From Avena insularis (taxonomy: Eukaryota; Streptophyta; Magnoliopsida; Poales; Poaceae), in the NCBI GenBank assembly GCA_023614405.1, contig CM042691.1, forward strand, positions 176,052,927-176,116,926: DNA of 64,000 bases. Reading direction: 5' to 3'. The position numbers and the translations under genes are program-made. Each line of letters begins with the position of its first letter. The stretch's first letter is position 1. Positions 22,829 to 34,649 of the stretch are shown here, piece by piece. The notes beneath the pieces are model-generated. The model worked only from the letters and a program-made list of their open reading frames with translations, did no database searches and had not been told where the DNA came from.

Positions 22829-24343
22829 AGTCTGACGTGGTGCATTTCATAGACAGTGACAACAGCAAACCAGAGACAAAACAATTCCTACAACTAAATG
22901 TTATGGAGTCTCTACTGTGTGGTGTTTTACAAGGTATGGTTCCGACCCGCGTGTCCATACCGACTTTGAATGATTGTAATCAAAACAATGTTATTTGATT
23001 AATACATTACCCTTTTTTTAAACATCACCCTTATTATCATGTACTGAGAAACATATTAGGATCCAAAGGAATGTCTCATTTCAAAAAATGTGAGATTTCG
23101 AAAAATCTTTAGATGTCAAAGAAATGTAGCTATACCTTGTTCATTTTATCAAAACAATGTCAAGTTTTGCCCAGGACTTGAGCCAACAGAGATGAATGCA
23201 AGTGCAAGCATTGCAAATGTAATAGTTGGACCAAAATTCAGTTTAGTTGCCTTGAAAGGAGGTACATAACCATGGGAGAAGATGTATATATGAGGTCAAA
23301 GCCATCCTTTAATAAAACAATATTTATTAAACAGATAGGCTGAATAATTCTCGAAGTTATATAGTTATATACTTTAATATCCTATACTCTACATTTTTAT
23401 TTCTTATTTTCACTTGGAACTTAGCAAATTCTTCGGGAGAAATGCTACAGAAAAATGCGACATGATAAGATCTGACGAATACTGGCCAAATAAAGAATAC
23501 ATACCTAGTACATCCTGTTGCTCCATGGTACTGCACATATCACGAACCAGTGTCTTGTTTTCCCGCATTAATCTTGCCTCAGGCCAGAATATGCTCGAGT
23601 ACATACTCAGTGTTGTACTGCTGCATCGTCTTGTCCACCAAGGCAGGCAGGCGTGCACATTTGAGCATTAGATCATACTCCTCCTCCAACATCCACAACG
23701 ACACCTTCATGGTGGAGATTTCTGTACTTCACCTGATCATCAAGTGGCAGTATAAATACCAGACTTATTCAAAGAAAACCACTCTTGAGTTAGAGTCTCG
23801 ATGCGAGAATTCACTCACCTGAATACGCATGTAATTATGTAGTTGAACGAGCAGTATTACCTGAGAACTCCTAGTTGACAGGTTCAACATTACTTTATGC
23901 CCACACTGGTCCAGAAACCTAATTTCAATTAGGAGGAACTACAGTTAATTAGTTGTATGATGAAACATTAATCATGTGTCTCGAGGAGGAAGTGAAAAGC
24001 ACACATGTTAAATTAGAAAATGCCCCAGAGATCAGAATTAAGTAGGGTATCAAAAGAAGTGAGAAGAGTAACATGTTTGGAAAGATAGGAGATCCCAAAG
24101 AAAAGCATCCGAAAGTGGTAGTGAGTGTATCACTACAAGAACCAAAAGACAGTGTCAATAATAGCTTTGCAAGAATATATAAAGGCACAAGTTAAATAAG
24201 AATTCAGCTTTAAGCTCCATTGTGGAATAAGATATGTAAACATAAAATGCACTTAAATATCCGTGTACATAGAAAGAAAAACCAAGAAATGCACACATAT
24301 ATGTATGTTTCAAATCTGTCATCAAGCATTACATTTTAAAAGA

Positions 24344-24687
24344 CTAAAGATCATGAAAAAAGTTGGTCAAATGTGGTGAAGCTACATCAGCATAAGATGA
24401 GCATGGGGAAGGCCCCTCTTCTGGAATTCTACCACATAGACATCTGCCTTCAGAACACCCACAATATCCTTCTTGGTAAGCATCCTTTTCATCGTCTCCA
24501 CCTTGGACCTGAACACTCGCGCCACAAGATATGGTTGGTCCTGCGAGGTTTGACCTGGAAATAGCATGTCTTGTATCTCCTGCCAGTTTGGGTTGAAGGT
24601 TATCGTCAGGAAGATTTGCGTCTTGTAGTGCGTCATCGAGGTGATGTCTCTGTAGGTCCACTTACTTGGAAGTTTAATGGGCGCCAT
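24344..24687 (-). pseudogene. Helitron replication-protein (Rep, HUH) fragment
   Basis: The 101-residue frame starts MAPIKLPSKW and contains LTITFNPNWQEI, then GQTSQDQPYLVARVF and VEFQKRGLPHAHLML. The last is the HUH motif (HAH) of the Helitron Rep nuclease, which holds the metal used to cut DNA. The tyrosines that attack DNA and the whole helicase are absent. It is about 100 of the protein's usual >1000 residues, so it is a remnant. Confidence 0.85.
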
Positions 24688-24689
24688 CT

Positions 24690-27600
24690 ACATAATAAAG
24701 ATACCAACATTCATTCTATACATTTTGATTCTTAAACAAGTCACCTCAAGCTTAAAGAAAATCATTTGGAAAACTTTAGGACATATTCTTAAGACACTGC
24801 TATCTTCTTGTGACATTGCACTACATATTGGAGGAATATATGATTAATCTGGTTTCTTTCTTGAAGAACTAAGATTAAGATGTTCTCGCATAAGAAGAAT
24901 TAGGAAAATAACTTGAAAATTAGGAAATGCTATTGTAAGAAGTTAAAAAGTAGATTTTTCCTTAACAAAGCAAGTGATTGCAATTTGGTAATTTCTAAGT
25001 TTGTTAATTAGGTATCTGATTTGCTTTACAGAGGATAACAATAGTAAACCCATTTCTGATACAATTATGACTGCAATACGTTCCTCTATTATGGTGCCAT
25101 AAGTTAGGTGTATTTAATATGGAATATATGATCCACTACAGAAATGGATACAACAGCAAAAGGCCACAGCTTCTGATGACTGCATACAAATTTCATCCTC
25201 ATGAGACTCTTATATTGTGTAGCTTTTATCAGAATCATATTAACCCTATAAAAACAAAGAACACTTAGTTTACCTATAACTCTATGGGATATCACAGATA
25301 CCCTGCTCTGTTAAGTGCCATTACTGGACATCAATACTAATCCTCAAACAGTTCTTAACTAAGAGGGTGCTACTTATTTTTAAAAGTTGAGCTTCCCAAT
25401 TCAAAGGCTACAACCCGCATGCATTAGCATAAGTGCAGAACTAAAGATGGAACCAGCACCATATCTCCAGTCCTACTGATTTAATTAGAGGACTAACAAC
25501 ACACTGATGACAGTTGATCTCCAAGCCACTGGATATAGCCTAGTTATACAGAGGATGAACGAGAGGACTACAAGAGACATGCCTACCTCAATAGTGAGAG
25601 GGTGGTTGTGATGAAGAGGTCAATGGCGGTGTTGGTACCTCTCAAACTCCTTGGCGATGGTTCGATGTCCCCCTCCAGTACCACCTACCCCCACCTGCAA
25701 TCGATCAATAAAAATTGAAACCCAGAGTGCATGCAGTAGTATCCTGGAGAATGTATCGAGGAGTGGGCGGTATTGTCACTTAGCAAACATGAAAAAATTC
25801 AGACTGTGCTTGTCATCCGATATGCGCAATCTAGCAGAACATAACCAAATAAATATCAGCAGTCCATGAAAGATTCAGTCTCATCAAAATAATCTTTCTG
25901 GATAGCCTCAAGTACCAATTAATACAAAAAAAGAGATAAGCAGGTGCGCCTAACACTAAAAAACAGATGCCACGGCTACCTGCCTGATGTTTTCTGGAAC
26001 AAGATTCATTTACCGAAATTATATGATGTAGTGTATAGTTCTTTTAGTTCCCCGAATAAAGATCAATATGTAGAGAAAACAGAGTTATCAATATGTAGCA
26101 CGCACGATTGTCTTCACTTCAAGGGTATTTTAAAAGTTGTGAAAAGGTGCGTACCCAGTTCAAGACCGATCTCTTCTTGTTCACAGTTTCTGCCGACTCT
26201 TCTTCAGGACTGAACACATACAGAAAGTTCAGAAGGTGTCACTGTCTTAGCAGAAAATATAAAACCATCTTCTTCAAGTTCAGAAGGTGTCTCTGCTCAT
26301 TTGTCTTTGTCCCTGCTACAACTATGCAAATATAGGAAACTGAACTTTATTTGAATATCACTTGAAGACAGACTCTGTATGTTTTTGTAAAGGGTTGGAT
26401 GCACTGTTTAAGGTTTCTCTGTTCATTTTATATTCTTGGTTGTATACTATATTACCATCTTGTGATCGGGATACATTGCACCCAGAGCCCGGAGACGATG
26501 GCAGCGGAGAGTCTCGGGCGAGTAATGCTTTCCCCGACGAACTGACCTCCCAACCGTAGGCTTCTCTATATCCCAGCCACATAGCACATTCGTGGAGGAC
26601 TCCCATTTAGACTCCTCCGGTATCCAAGTGGTTGAGGTCAAAGAATTTTTCGACCCTTCTGAACGTATCGTAGCATATCTAACATTCATGTTCATGTCTT
26701 TCTGTAGAAGAAGGTTGCTGGAGTGCATATTTTTCGAGTATTCCGGTGTTCATCAATTATTGTATTTCCTTATGCTTTCTTTATGGGACATACTCTTTGC
26801 TGCGTTTGCTGCTCCGGTGTGACTTGAACCTTGCTGCATGCTACTACAGGTCTACAGTACAATCATCTCCTCTAAAAGTTCTGTTGATAATCAATTTCAT
26901 AAGCTAACTTATAGCAACTTTAAATAAAAGATTATCTGTACAATTGGTTTGCTAATGAGGAATCTTTGAATCTGAAGCAATTTCCATAGTTTTGAAGTGA
27001 CAAGAACAGGTTCTACATCGAAAATTCATAAGAATATCCGGTCTCTTTGCCTCTGTAACTTTGAAGTAGTTGCAGGAATTTCTAGAAGAATATGTTGTTT
27101 TCTCTTTGCGCAGCTTATTTCCAGTAGCATATGAGCAAAAGTGAATATTGATTCTTTTTCTATTAACCCTAGCAGGCTATGGGATGTTAAACTTTGAGCT
27201 TTTGCTTCTGGTTGCAGAAAATGGATCACAACGTTGCGCTGCAGATTTTTTAAGAGGCAAAGAAATTATCATATCAGACTGGTGTCGGCATAGTCGTTGC
27301 ATATATTGGGTTCCTATTACCCAGCATGCTTGTCTGTTCTTGGCTGTAATACCTAAATTTTAGAAAATTTCATGTTTCACAGTTTATTTTGTCTTAGAAA
27401 ACATTTCAGGATGAGTACATATCTGTTCCTATTTGTTTCATGTTCTGTTCTCAGGGTTTCCTCATGTGGACAAGCAGCACATGTCTATAGGGTATTATTG
27501 AACTCTAGAAGTAACAGGGAATCCACAATAAAAGAAGATAGTGTAAGTTGCTCAATTTCTTACCATTGTTTCGTCAGCAATATTAATGCAACTTCATAAT

Positions 27601-27820
27601 TCTGCAACTTAGGTAACTTTATTTTTCTTAAACTACGGTATCTTCCAATGCTTCTCATTTCTAAAACTTGCTTTCTAAAACAGCTTTACTCGGACTTATC
27701 TGGATTTAAGCATAAGAGATCGAACGGCAATGGTGTTTGCGTGTGGGATCCTAGAAAAGTGGTATGTTGCTGAAAACGATTAGGAATTATAGCAAGAGAC
27801 CTCGTATACCTGAGCCGCTG
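24690..27820. other. Inner Helitron body without recognisable genes
   Basis: Mostly AT-rich sequence. A short GC-balanced stretch at 26470-26680 has open frames on both strands (for example DSSGIQVVEVKEFFDP on the plus strand) and might be a captured exon, but I cannot name it. 25600-25720 is another mildly GC-rich island. Nothing else is supportable. Confidence 0.4.
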
Positions 27821-27869
27821 AAGGAGTTGGCAGTGGTGAGGACGTGCGCCGTCGGTCGTCTCCTGCAGC

Positions 27870-27980
27870 CGCCGTAGTGGAGCACGGCCACGGTCACGGC
27901 GTAGTGGAGCCGCCCTAGTGGAACACGGCCACGGTCACGGCGTAGTGGAGCCGCCCTAGTGGAACACGGCCACGTCCACG
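27870..27980. repeat. 41-bp minisatellite, about 2.7 copies
   Basis: The phrase CACGGCCACGG or CACGGCCACGT starts at 27883, 27924 and 27965, with GTAGTGGAGC between. Units 1 and 2 are almost identical, so the array is recent or maintained. Confidence 0.85.
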
Positions 27981-28235
27981 ACACGACACGCGGGACCGTC
28001 GAAACAGCGAGGCAGGATCAGGAACCGGGCAGAGCGTCAGAGGCGCGGCAAGAAGCGTCGGCGGGCATCTGATGTGCAGCTGTACGAGAATAGGAGGGCT
28101 CGGACCTTTTTATTGGTCGATGAGGTAACCTGCACGACCTCCACGATCGGGGAGCTCCACGATCGGCAATGGCGGTTGCCATGGATCGAGCTGACCGGCG
28201 GTTTCCATCTGAGGTTGTGAGATTGGGAGGCAGCA

Positions 28236-28348
28236 CGGCTGAAGATCGATCGTGATACATGGGGAACGGGGATGGGAGGCATCGGCAGCGCGGCTGAAGA
28301 TCGATCGTGAGACATGGGGAACGGGGATGGGAGGCATCGACAGCGCGG
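28236..28348. repeat. 55-bp tandem repeat, two copies
   Basis: CGGCTGAAGATCGATCGTGA starts at 28236 and 28291, each followed by a run ending GGGATGGGAGGCATCG. A third partial start follows at about 28346. Overlapping open frames on both strands reflect this repeat. Confidence 0.85.
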
Positions 28349-28808
28349 CGCACGGGATAGAGAGGCGGTGGGGCGCGGCAGGGGAATCGGCGACGGGAGG
28401 GGATTTTTTTGGCTGTTGTGAGAGGAGAGGTTGAGAGTCCAGCAGAAGGTGGTCAACGTGGAGTTTTCTTAGCCGATTTTTTTCCTAGCATTTTGTTTAC
28501 CGGTTTTTTCCGCGTGGGAAGGAGAAGGAGGGAGGGGGGTCGCCCGACGTACCACCATATTGTCGTGTTTGCCTTTAAGAAATAGTAGAGATAAGTACGT
28601 CGAGGAAAGAACATCGTCTATCCCAAACCACTAACACCAAGCGATATAAAAAGATGAACGTATCAAATTATCGGCAAAGATAACTACGCTTGCATCTTCA
28701 AAACACAAAATCACTATAAAATTGATACAAAATTAGAATATATGTTTTGGTATTAAACACACGGTTCTATATTTATTGTCTATAGCAACGCATGGGTACT
28801 CAGCTAGT

Positions 28809-30786
28809 TATTTATTTATTTGTTCTAAGTCCCATCACCACCAACCCCATATCTTTCCGCGTCTAGAACCCCACACCCCGAGCGTCTCCCTCTCTAGACC
28901 CAACCGCCGCCCCCCATGTCGACCCGCCGCCTCCCGACACGGACGCGTCCTCGTGCCCGCGCCTCTCCGCTGCAAGCTCCGACCGCCGTCGCTGCAGCGA
29001 GCTCGCCCGCCGGCCCCCTGCCCTGCCGCCATTCTCCTCCTCCCGCGCCAGCGCAGCAAGCCCAGCGCCGAGCCTCCTCTGCTTCCCCTGCACTGCCGCT
29101 CCGTCTTGGCCGCGCGGCCTCCTTTCGCCTGACTGCATGGATGCCGCCGCCTCCCGCGTGCTCTCCTTCGTCACCGTCTCCGTCCACAGCGCCGTGGTTC
29201 TCCATCAACACCCGGCAGGAGCACGAGTAGCGCCACCGCCTGGCCTTCTCCTGTCCAGCACCGCCGGCTGCCGTCCCCTTCTGCACGCCTCCTTCATGTC
29301 CCCGCTCGGCCGCGTTCGGGTCCTCCTCGTCCTCGTCCCTGCCCTGGAGCTCAACCAGTGCCACGGGAAACTAAGTTCATCTGGCCGCGCATGCTGCTGC
29401 TTTCCATGTGCGCGTTGGTTCTGCTACATGTCAACATGGCGCCCTGGTTTTCACTCATAGCACAACCACATCATCAATCGGGAGACGCCAAGGACTTCGT
29501 TGTTGCTCAATCTCTGTACTTCTTATCAAGGACACTGTTTCATCGCCTTACCCCGCATCACCATGTTTGACCGTTTCTGACAGCGTCGTGTCGATCCCTT
29601 TGCAACTTGGCATCACTATCTTGACCGTTTCTGACAGCGTCGTGTCGATGCCTTTGCAACTTGGTATACATGTGTATCTGTGCTTCAGCCCATGTCCTTG
29701 TTTCTTTGTTCTTGAGCTTGCCCGACAACACCAACACCTGCAGGGTTCTTGACACGGCAGGGACGACAAGATAGACCGCCGCCGAACCCCTAGTTCTCTG
29801 TCATGAAGATGATGCCACCTGAAGATGGCGTTGAACCAAGATCAACCATGATGCACCAACATTCGATGCCGATTCAAGTTCACCACCGCCAAATGAAGCC
29901 TACCGAACCTGGATCCGAATCCCCCATCCAAAGACCAAACCCGGACCTCTCGAAAACCCAAGATCTTCGGAACCAAACGTGGGCATCCGAAACCCGTTCC
30001 TATTTTATAAATGTCATCTATATTTTTGCATATTTAAATCATCGTGTTTGCGTACATATTATCACGAGGTTGGAAAAATAGCCGATTCATCTAATAATTA
30101 AATTTGGAGTGTACATGCAGGATATTCTTGTCTCGTCTTGACTTTATTTAATTTGTATAGTGAATCGTTGCATGTTTTGGCTTGTTAAGTCAACACTAAA
30201 TTGTGTGGTAATCGAATACCTCAAACCATGATATTAATTGTTAGGATTCCGATTCCACTTAATATTGCTGGATCTTCAGCCATAGTATTAAATATTATAT
30301 CGGTTGTTCTTTCTAGAGTTTTGCTTTTCCACCGGATAGAACGATGAGTTCAGGTGAGTTGCGACAAGTCTTTGACCACCGACTTTGTCTCACAGACGAG
30401 CATTCTCTCCCTTCTACCTATTTTTCGTTTAATCTTTACTTCTCATGTTGATCTATTGCTATCCTTATTATCGATGCTTCAGTTTCGCACCCTTCATTTA
30501 CCTGCTCCACTATACTACCTTGGTTATCCTATTGTCTTGTTTGATTAGCTAGATTTGCCCTTGTGAGTCGTAGGCATACTTAGTATCGCTCTCATACAGG
30601 TGAACCGTGATATATGGACATGGTTGATACCATGTTAATTAAATTGGTGATGTTGGTTATGGTTATGGTTTCACCTAATGATAAGGCCCTGGCAGGGACC
30701 ACTTTTGGAAACTGATTGAGCTGACCTAGGACCCATTCGTTCTATGATACCAGTTCTAAGTTGATTGCGCTAACCAACCACTGGGA
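28809..30786 (+). mobile_element. Chromovirus-like LTR, continuation after the Helitron
   Basis: The order is that of a long chromovirus LTR in plus orientation. A C-rich block with many open frames (28834-29460) comes first, then CCGCCGCCGAACCCCTAGTTCT at 29776-29797, an AT-rich stretch, and a 3' part with GAGTCGTAGGCATACTTAG and ATGATAAGGCCCTGGCAGGG near 30680-30700. The long open frames in the C-rich block are compositional. The right boundary is set by the next LTR piece at 30787 and may be off by a few bases. Confidence 0.5.
29567..29664. repeat. 54-bp tandem duplication
   Basis: TTGACCGTTTCTGACAGCGT starts at 29567 and at 29621. The rest of each unit (GTGTCGAT, CCTTTGCAACTTGG) is nearly the same. 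Confidence 0.85.
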
Positions 30787-31259
30787 TGTCAACACCCGGA
30801 TTTTTAATCCCAGATGCATGTTATGCCATAGATCGCAATCCCAGGATTACCATTTTTGCGAGACATAACAGATTAGATATCACAGTACATCATCCATTAC
30901 AAACCATACATAAGGTCTTACACAAATAAGGATCTCATGATCCAGTCTTAATACAATTCAAGCAGCGGAATAACGTAATAATAACAATAGCGTGGGTGAA
31001 GCTCCATCTTCATAGTCACAGGCAATGCTGACGATGGAAGATGATCCTAGTTGTCGTAATCTTCCAGTTGTTCGTCTTCCGGATACTCCTCTTCATAGTC
31101 TAGCCACGGGAATAGCCAGGGACAAAGCCATGAGTACTCTTTAAGTACTCACAAACTAATACTAACAAGCGAAGCGGGTTTTGAGTAGGATACTAAGCTG
31201 TAGGGTTGTTTTGCAAAAAGCCAGATTTACCTCTACTAAGTTCAGAAGCAAAGAAAGCT
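30787..31259 (-). mobile_element. 3' end of another chromovirus-like LTR, truncated
   Basis: On the minus strand it runs to ...GGGTGTTGACA at about 30791. It contains ATGAAGAGGAGTATCCGG and TTCCGCTGC followed by AT-rich sequence, the usual order at the 3' end of such LTRs. It is cut at about 31259, where Copia sequence starts, so only the last 0.47 kb is present. Confidence 0.5.
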
Positions 31260-32423
31260 ATTTGAAAGTTTTATAACACCCAAGTTCTTCATCTCAAAGC
31301 AGCAAGATAGGAACTCTTTGACCTCCTCGATAACAGCGAGGTTGTTCCCGAATATCAATATGTCATCAACGTAGAGACACATAATAAATCCCTCGCCCCC
31401 ACCATGGCGATAATACACACATTTGTCAGCTTCGTTTACAACAAATCCTTCAGCGGTTAAAGTTCTTTCAAACTTCTCGTGCCACTGCTTAGGAGCTTGC
31501 TTAAGACCATACAAATACTTCACTAACTTACACACCTTTCCTTCTTGACCATCTACTACAAATCCGTCAGGCTGCTCCATATAAATTTCCTCATCTAGCT
31601 CTGCATTTAGAAAAGTTGTCTTAACGTCCATTTGATGAACGAGAAGACCATGTGAGTTAGCCAAGGATAGTTGTACTCGAATAGTGGTCAATCTGGCTAC
31701 AGGTGAGTAGGTATCGAAGAAGTCCTCACCTTCTTTTTGGGTATAACCCTTGGCCATAAGACGTGCCTTGTACTTTTCAATAGTACCATCATGTCTAAAC
31801 TTTTTCTTGAACACCCACTTACATCCTATAGGTTTGCACCCATAAGGACGATCACTGACTTCCCAAGTACCATTAGCTAAGATGGAGTCCATCTCGCTTC
31901 GGATAGTTGCCTTCCAGTAGTCAGCATCTTGAGATGCATAGGCTTCTGAAATAGAAGTGGGAGTATCATCCACAAGGTACACAATGAAATCATCACCAAA
32001 TGACTTTGCAATCCTTTGTCTCTTGCTCCTTTTGGGAGCTTCATTGTCGTCCTCCACAGGATTATCAGAGTGTTTTATTGGCATAGTGGGTTTAGGAATT
32101 ATAGAAAATTCCTTACTAGACGAACTAGTCATCTCCTGATTTGATGAGCTAGACATACCTTTCATAGGAAATATGTCCTCAAAGAAAGTCGCATCATTCG
32201 ACTCCATAATTGTACCAACATTCATGTCGGATACCTCTGATTTCATTATCAAAAATCTATAGCCAATGCTATGAAAAGCATATCCCAAAAAAACACAATC
32301 AACGGTTTTTGGTCCAAGCTTTCGCTTCTTGGGTATTGGAATATTGACTTTCGCCAAACAACCCCAAGTTCGTAAGTAAGAGAGTTTAAGCCTTTTATTC
32401 TCCCATTCCTCAAATGGAGTCAT
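31260..32423 (-). pseudogene. Copia reverse transcriptase, C-terminally cut
   Basis: The frame runs from the integrase tail (LGPKTVDCVFLGYAFHS) through a linker to the reverse transcriptase. The RT part shows WVFKKKFRHDG, then GYTQKEGEDFFDTYSPVARL, QMDVKTTFLN (first catalytic aspartate), YGLKQAPKQWHEKF and LYVDDILIFG (the catalytic YVDD pair). All these residues are intact. It ends with CFEMKNLGV at about 31270 and then runs into foreign sequence, so the connection and RNase H domains are missing. One stop (TAA) separates it from the integrase ORF, so the original polyprotein frame was continuous there. Confidence 0.85.
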
Positions 32424-32426
32424 GGT

Positions 32427-33300
32427 TTAATCCTTTATAGGAACACGGTTTAGGACATGACGCGTAGTCATTAGCGCCTCCCCCAACCATTCCTTGGAAA
32501 GACCCGATGTATCTAACATGGTGTTAACCAAATCAGTTAGAGTGTGGTTCTTTCTTTCGGCCATCCCATTTGACTGAGGTGAGTAGGGAGGCATCCTCTC
32601 ATGTATAATACCATGTTCCGTACAGAATAAATCAAATTCATTTGAAAAGTACTCTCCACCATGATCTGACCTTAGCCACTTGATTTTAAGATCAAGTTGG
32701 TATTCTGCCTCAGCTTTATAGATTTTGAAGTAGTTCAAAGCTTCATCTTTAGATTTCAGAAGATAAATATAGTAGTATATAGTGGAGTCATCAATCAACA
32801 TCATAAAGTATCTTTTTCCACCTTTTGACAACACACCATTCATCTCACAATGATCTGAATGTATAAGTTCTAGTGGTGCTAAGTTTCTCGGTTCCACAGC
32901 CATATGAGACTTGCGGGGTTGCTTTGCTTGCACACAAACTTGGCACTTAGAACCTTTGACAGTGGAAAATTTCGGAATTAAACTCATATTGGCTAGCTGC
33001 GTCATGTAACCAAAGTTAATATGACAGAGTCGTGAATGCCAAACATTGGACTCATTATCATTGCACACGTGATTAATAACTTTAGTACATGAGTCTGACA
33101 AAGACAATCGGAACATACCTCCACACTCATAACCCTTTCCAAAAAATTGTACATACTTATAAATTACAACTTTATTGGACTCAAAAACCAACTTAAAGCC
33201 ATCTTGACATAAAAGCGATCCGCTGACAAGATTCTTATTGATGGAGGGAATGTGTTGCACATTTTTCAGCTATACGATCTTCCCCGAATTAAACTTTAGA
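32427..33300 (-). pseudogene. Copia integrase with pre-integrase domain
   Basis: The frame shows the gag-pre-integrase region with WHSRLCHINF and CQVCVQAKQPRKS (the HHCC zinc finger). The catalytic core follows, with HSDHCEMNG (first D), IKWLRSDHGGEYFS (second D) and PYSPQSNGMAERKN (E). The DDE set is complete. It ends at VPIKD followed by TAA. Upstream of it, where protease should be, sequence jumps to CWVSRTSSVLMGN without an aspartate-serine/threonine-glycine active site. Confidence 0.85.
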
Positions 33301-33381
33301 TTTACCGCACCAACACCATGAACAGAAGCACGTGAGCGATTTCCCATCAGCACGGAAGAAGTCCTTGAGACCCAGCATCCT

Positions 33382-34649
33382 TCATCTTAGTATCGCTAAT
33401 AACAACATTAGCGGTCTTGCTGCTATTCCCATGTTGATGCTTGTCAAAGCGATTAGGCAGCTAGGAGCCCAATGATCAGGATCACCATAGATGTGGCAAG
33501 ATCCTTTCCTCTTATCATTTTTCTTCTTGAAGTTGGTTGAGTGCGTGGCCTTGTTCTTGCCATCAAACTTCCCATTTCCTTCAGTTTTGTTCTTATTCTT
33601 GAACTTGTGGGATCGGAAGTTTTTCCTCTGCACCAAATTGGCAGTAGAACTTCCCTCAAATCCCTGAGCAGTTTTGTCATTTACTCTCGCCTTCTCTTCC
33701 ACATGAAGAGACCCAATGAGATCCGTAACGGAAAACTCTTGTCTCTTATGTTTCAGAGAAGTAGCAAAGTTCCTCCACGAGGGAAGAAGCTTGGCAATAA
33801 TGCCACCAGCCACAATTTTTTCCAGTAACTAACACTTGAACTGCTCAAGTTCTTTGGAAAGTGATTGTATCTCATGAGCTTGCTCAACGATGGAGCGCTC
33901 ATCAACCATCTTGTAGTCATAGAATTTATCCACGACATACAACTTAGTGCCAGCGTCCGATACCCCAAACTTGGCCTCGAGCGCTTCCCACGCGTCCTTG
34001 CCATTATTAAATGGGATATACGGGTCAACAATGTTGACCCCAAGAACACTAAACAAATCCGTCATAAACATGGTATCAGCTTTCTTAAAGGTCGCTTCCT
34101 GCTCAGCAGAAAGATCTGCTTTAGGCTTGCCAAGAGTGGCGCTATAGCAGTTTAGGTTTTCAAACCAAAGAACTGCTCTCTTGCGCCATCTCATATAATG
34201 CATTCCATCAAAAGGAGGCGGCCTCGTAGCCACGGCTACACCAGTGGAATTCGGTTGCCTATTATCAGTTTTTGGATTGTTTAAAATATAAGCAATAATC
34301 CATATGATTTAATCTGAATACTAAATTGATAAAGCATGATCATACAAACGGTACTAAAACCAATCATGCAGATGAACAAAGTAGATGAACAGATTAAATC
34401 TATACAAGATAAACCTATTGCATCTACATCAAACGCTAGACCTAGAAGCTCTAGCAGAAACCGAAAGAGAGAGATTGAGATCACATACGATGCAGTTGCG
34501 GAAGTAGCCGCGACGGTAGCAGCAGCAGAGTTGTCGCCCATGTTGAGGCTGCCGAAGAGGTCACTGATGTCCGGGAAGAAGTCATCGTTCGGGAACTCGT
34601 CGTCGGACGACGTCGTGGTTGCAAGTAGTCGCGCTTGAGAACTCCCCAA
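33382..34649 (-). pseudogene. Copia gag, two exons, with damaged zinc knuckle
   Basis: A first exon starts MGSSQARLLATTTSSDDEFP at 34649 and runs to about 34487, where GTATGTGATC looks like a splice donor. After an AT-rich intron-like gap the main part starts before MATRPPPFDG (34233). It gives the usual Copia gag core (YMRWRKRAVLWFEN, then DAWEALEAKFG) and ends at TGC-stop (33829). The next frame resumes with IIAKLLPSWRNF and QEFSVTDLIGSL, and the knuckle CHIYGDPDHWAPSC, where the second cysteine is tyrosine. The frameshift and the lost cysteine make it non-functional. Confidence 0.75.

Larger units (their letters stand above)
22010..28591 (-). mobile_element. Inner Helitron, minus strand
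   Basis: On the minus strand it starts A|TCTCTACTATTTCTTAAAGG at 28591. It ends CCGTAGCAACGCACGG (4-bp stem), then GTATTTAACTAGT|T at 22010, giving the expected TC start, hairpin, CTAGT end and insertion between A and T. A piece of the Helitron replication protein (24344-24687) lies on the same strand, as expected. It also carries an RNase H-like gene fragment on the other strand and GC-rich minisatellites near its 5' end. Confidence 0.75.
17193..28808 (+). mobile_element. Outer Helitron (composite), plus strand
   Basis: The left end reads A|TCTATCCATCTACTAATTTT, a typical plant Helitron 5' end starting TC after an A. The right end reads GCAACGCATGGGTACTCAGCTAGT|T, a CTAGT 3' end before a T, with a weak hairpin upstream. 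It contains a hAT element, gene-like GC-rich blocks, a second possible 3' end at 20721 and an opposite-strand Helitron at 22010-28591. An alternative is that 17193-20721 is one Helitron and the remainder a separate one whose 5' end I cannot place. No complete RepHel protein is present, so it is non-autonomous. Confidence 0.5.

Noticed and set aside
22010..28808. One Helitron with both ends at 22010 and 28808
   Set aside because: Both are 3'-type ends (hairpin plus CTAGT) facing outward. A Helitron has one 3' end and a TC 5' end, and the inner element's 5' end is found at 28591.
28834..29460. Gene-like start with proline- and arginine-rich frames
   Set aside because: The block matches the order of a long chromovirus LTR and all frames are open. 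I treated it as LTR.
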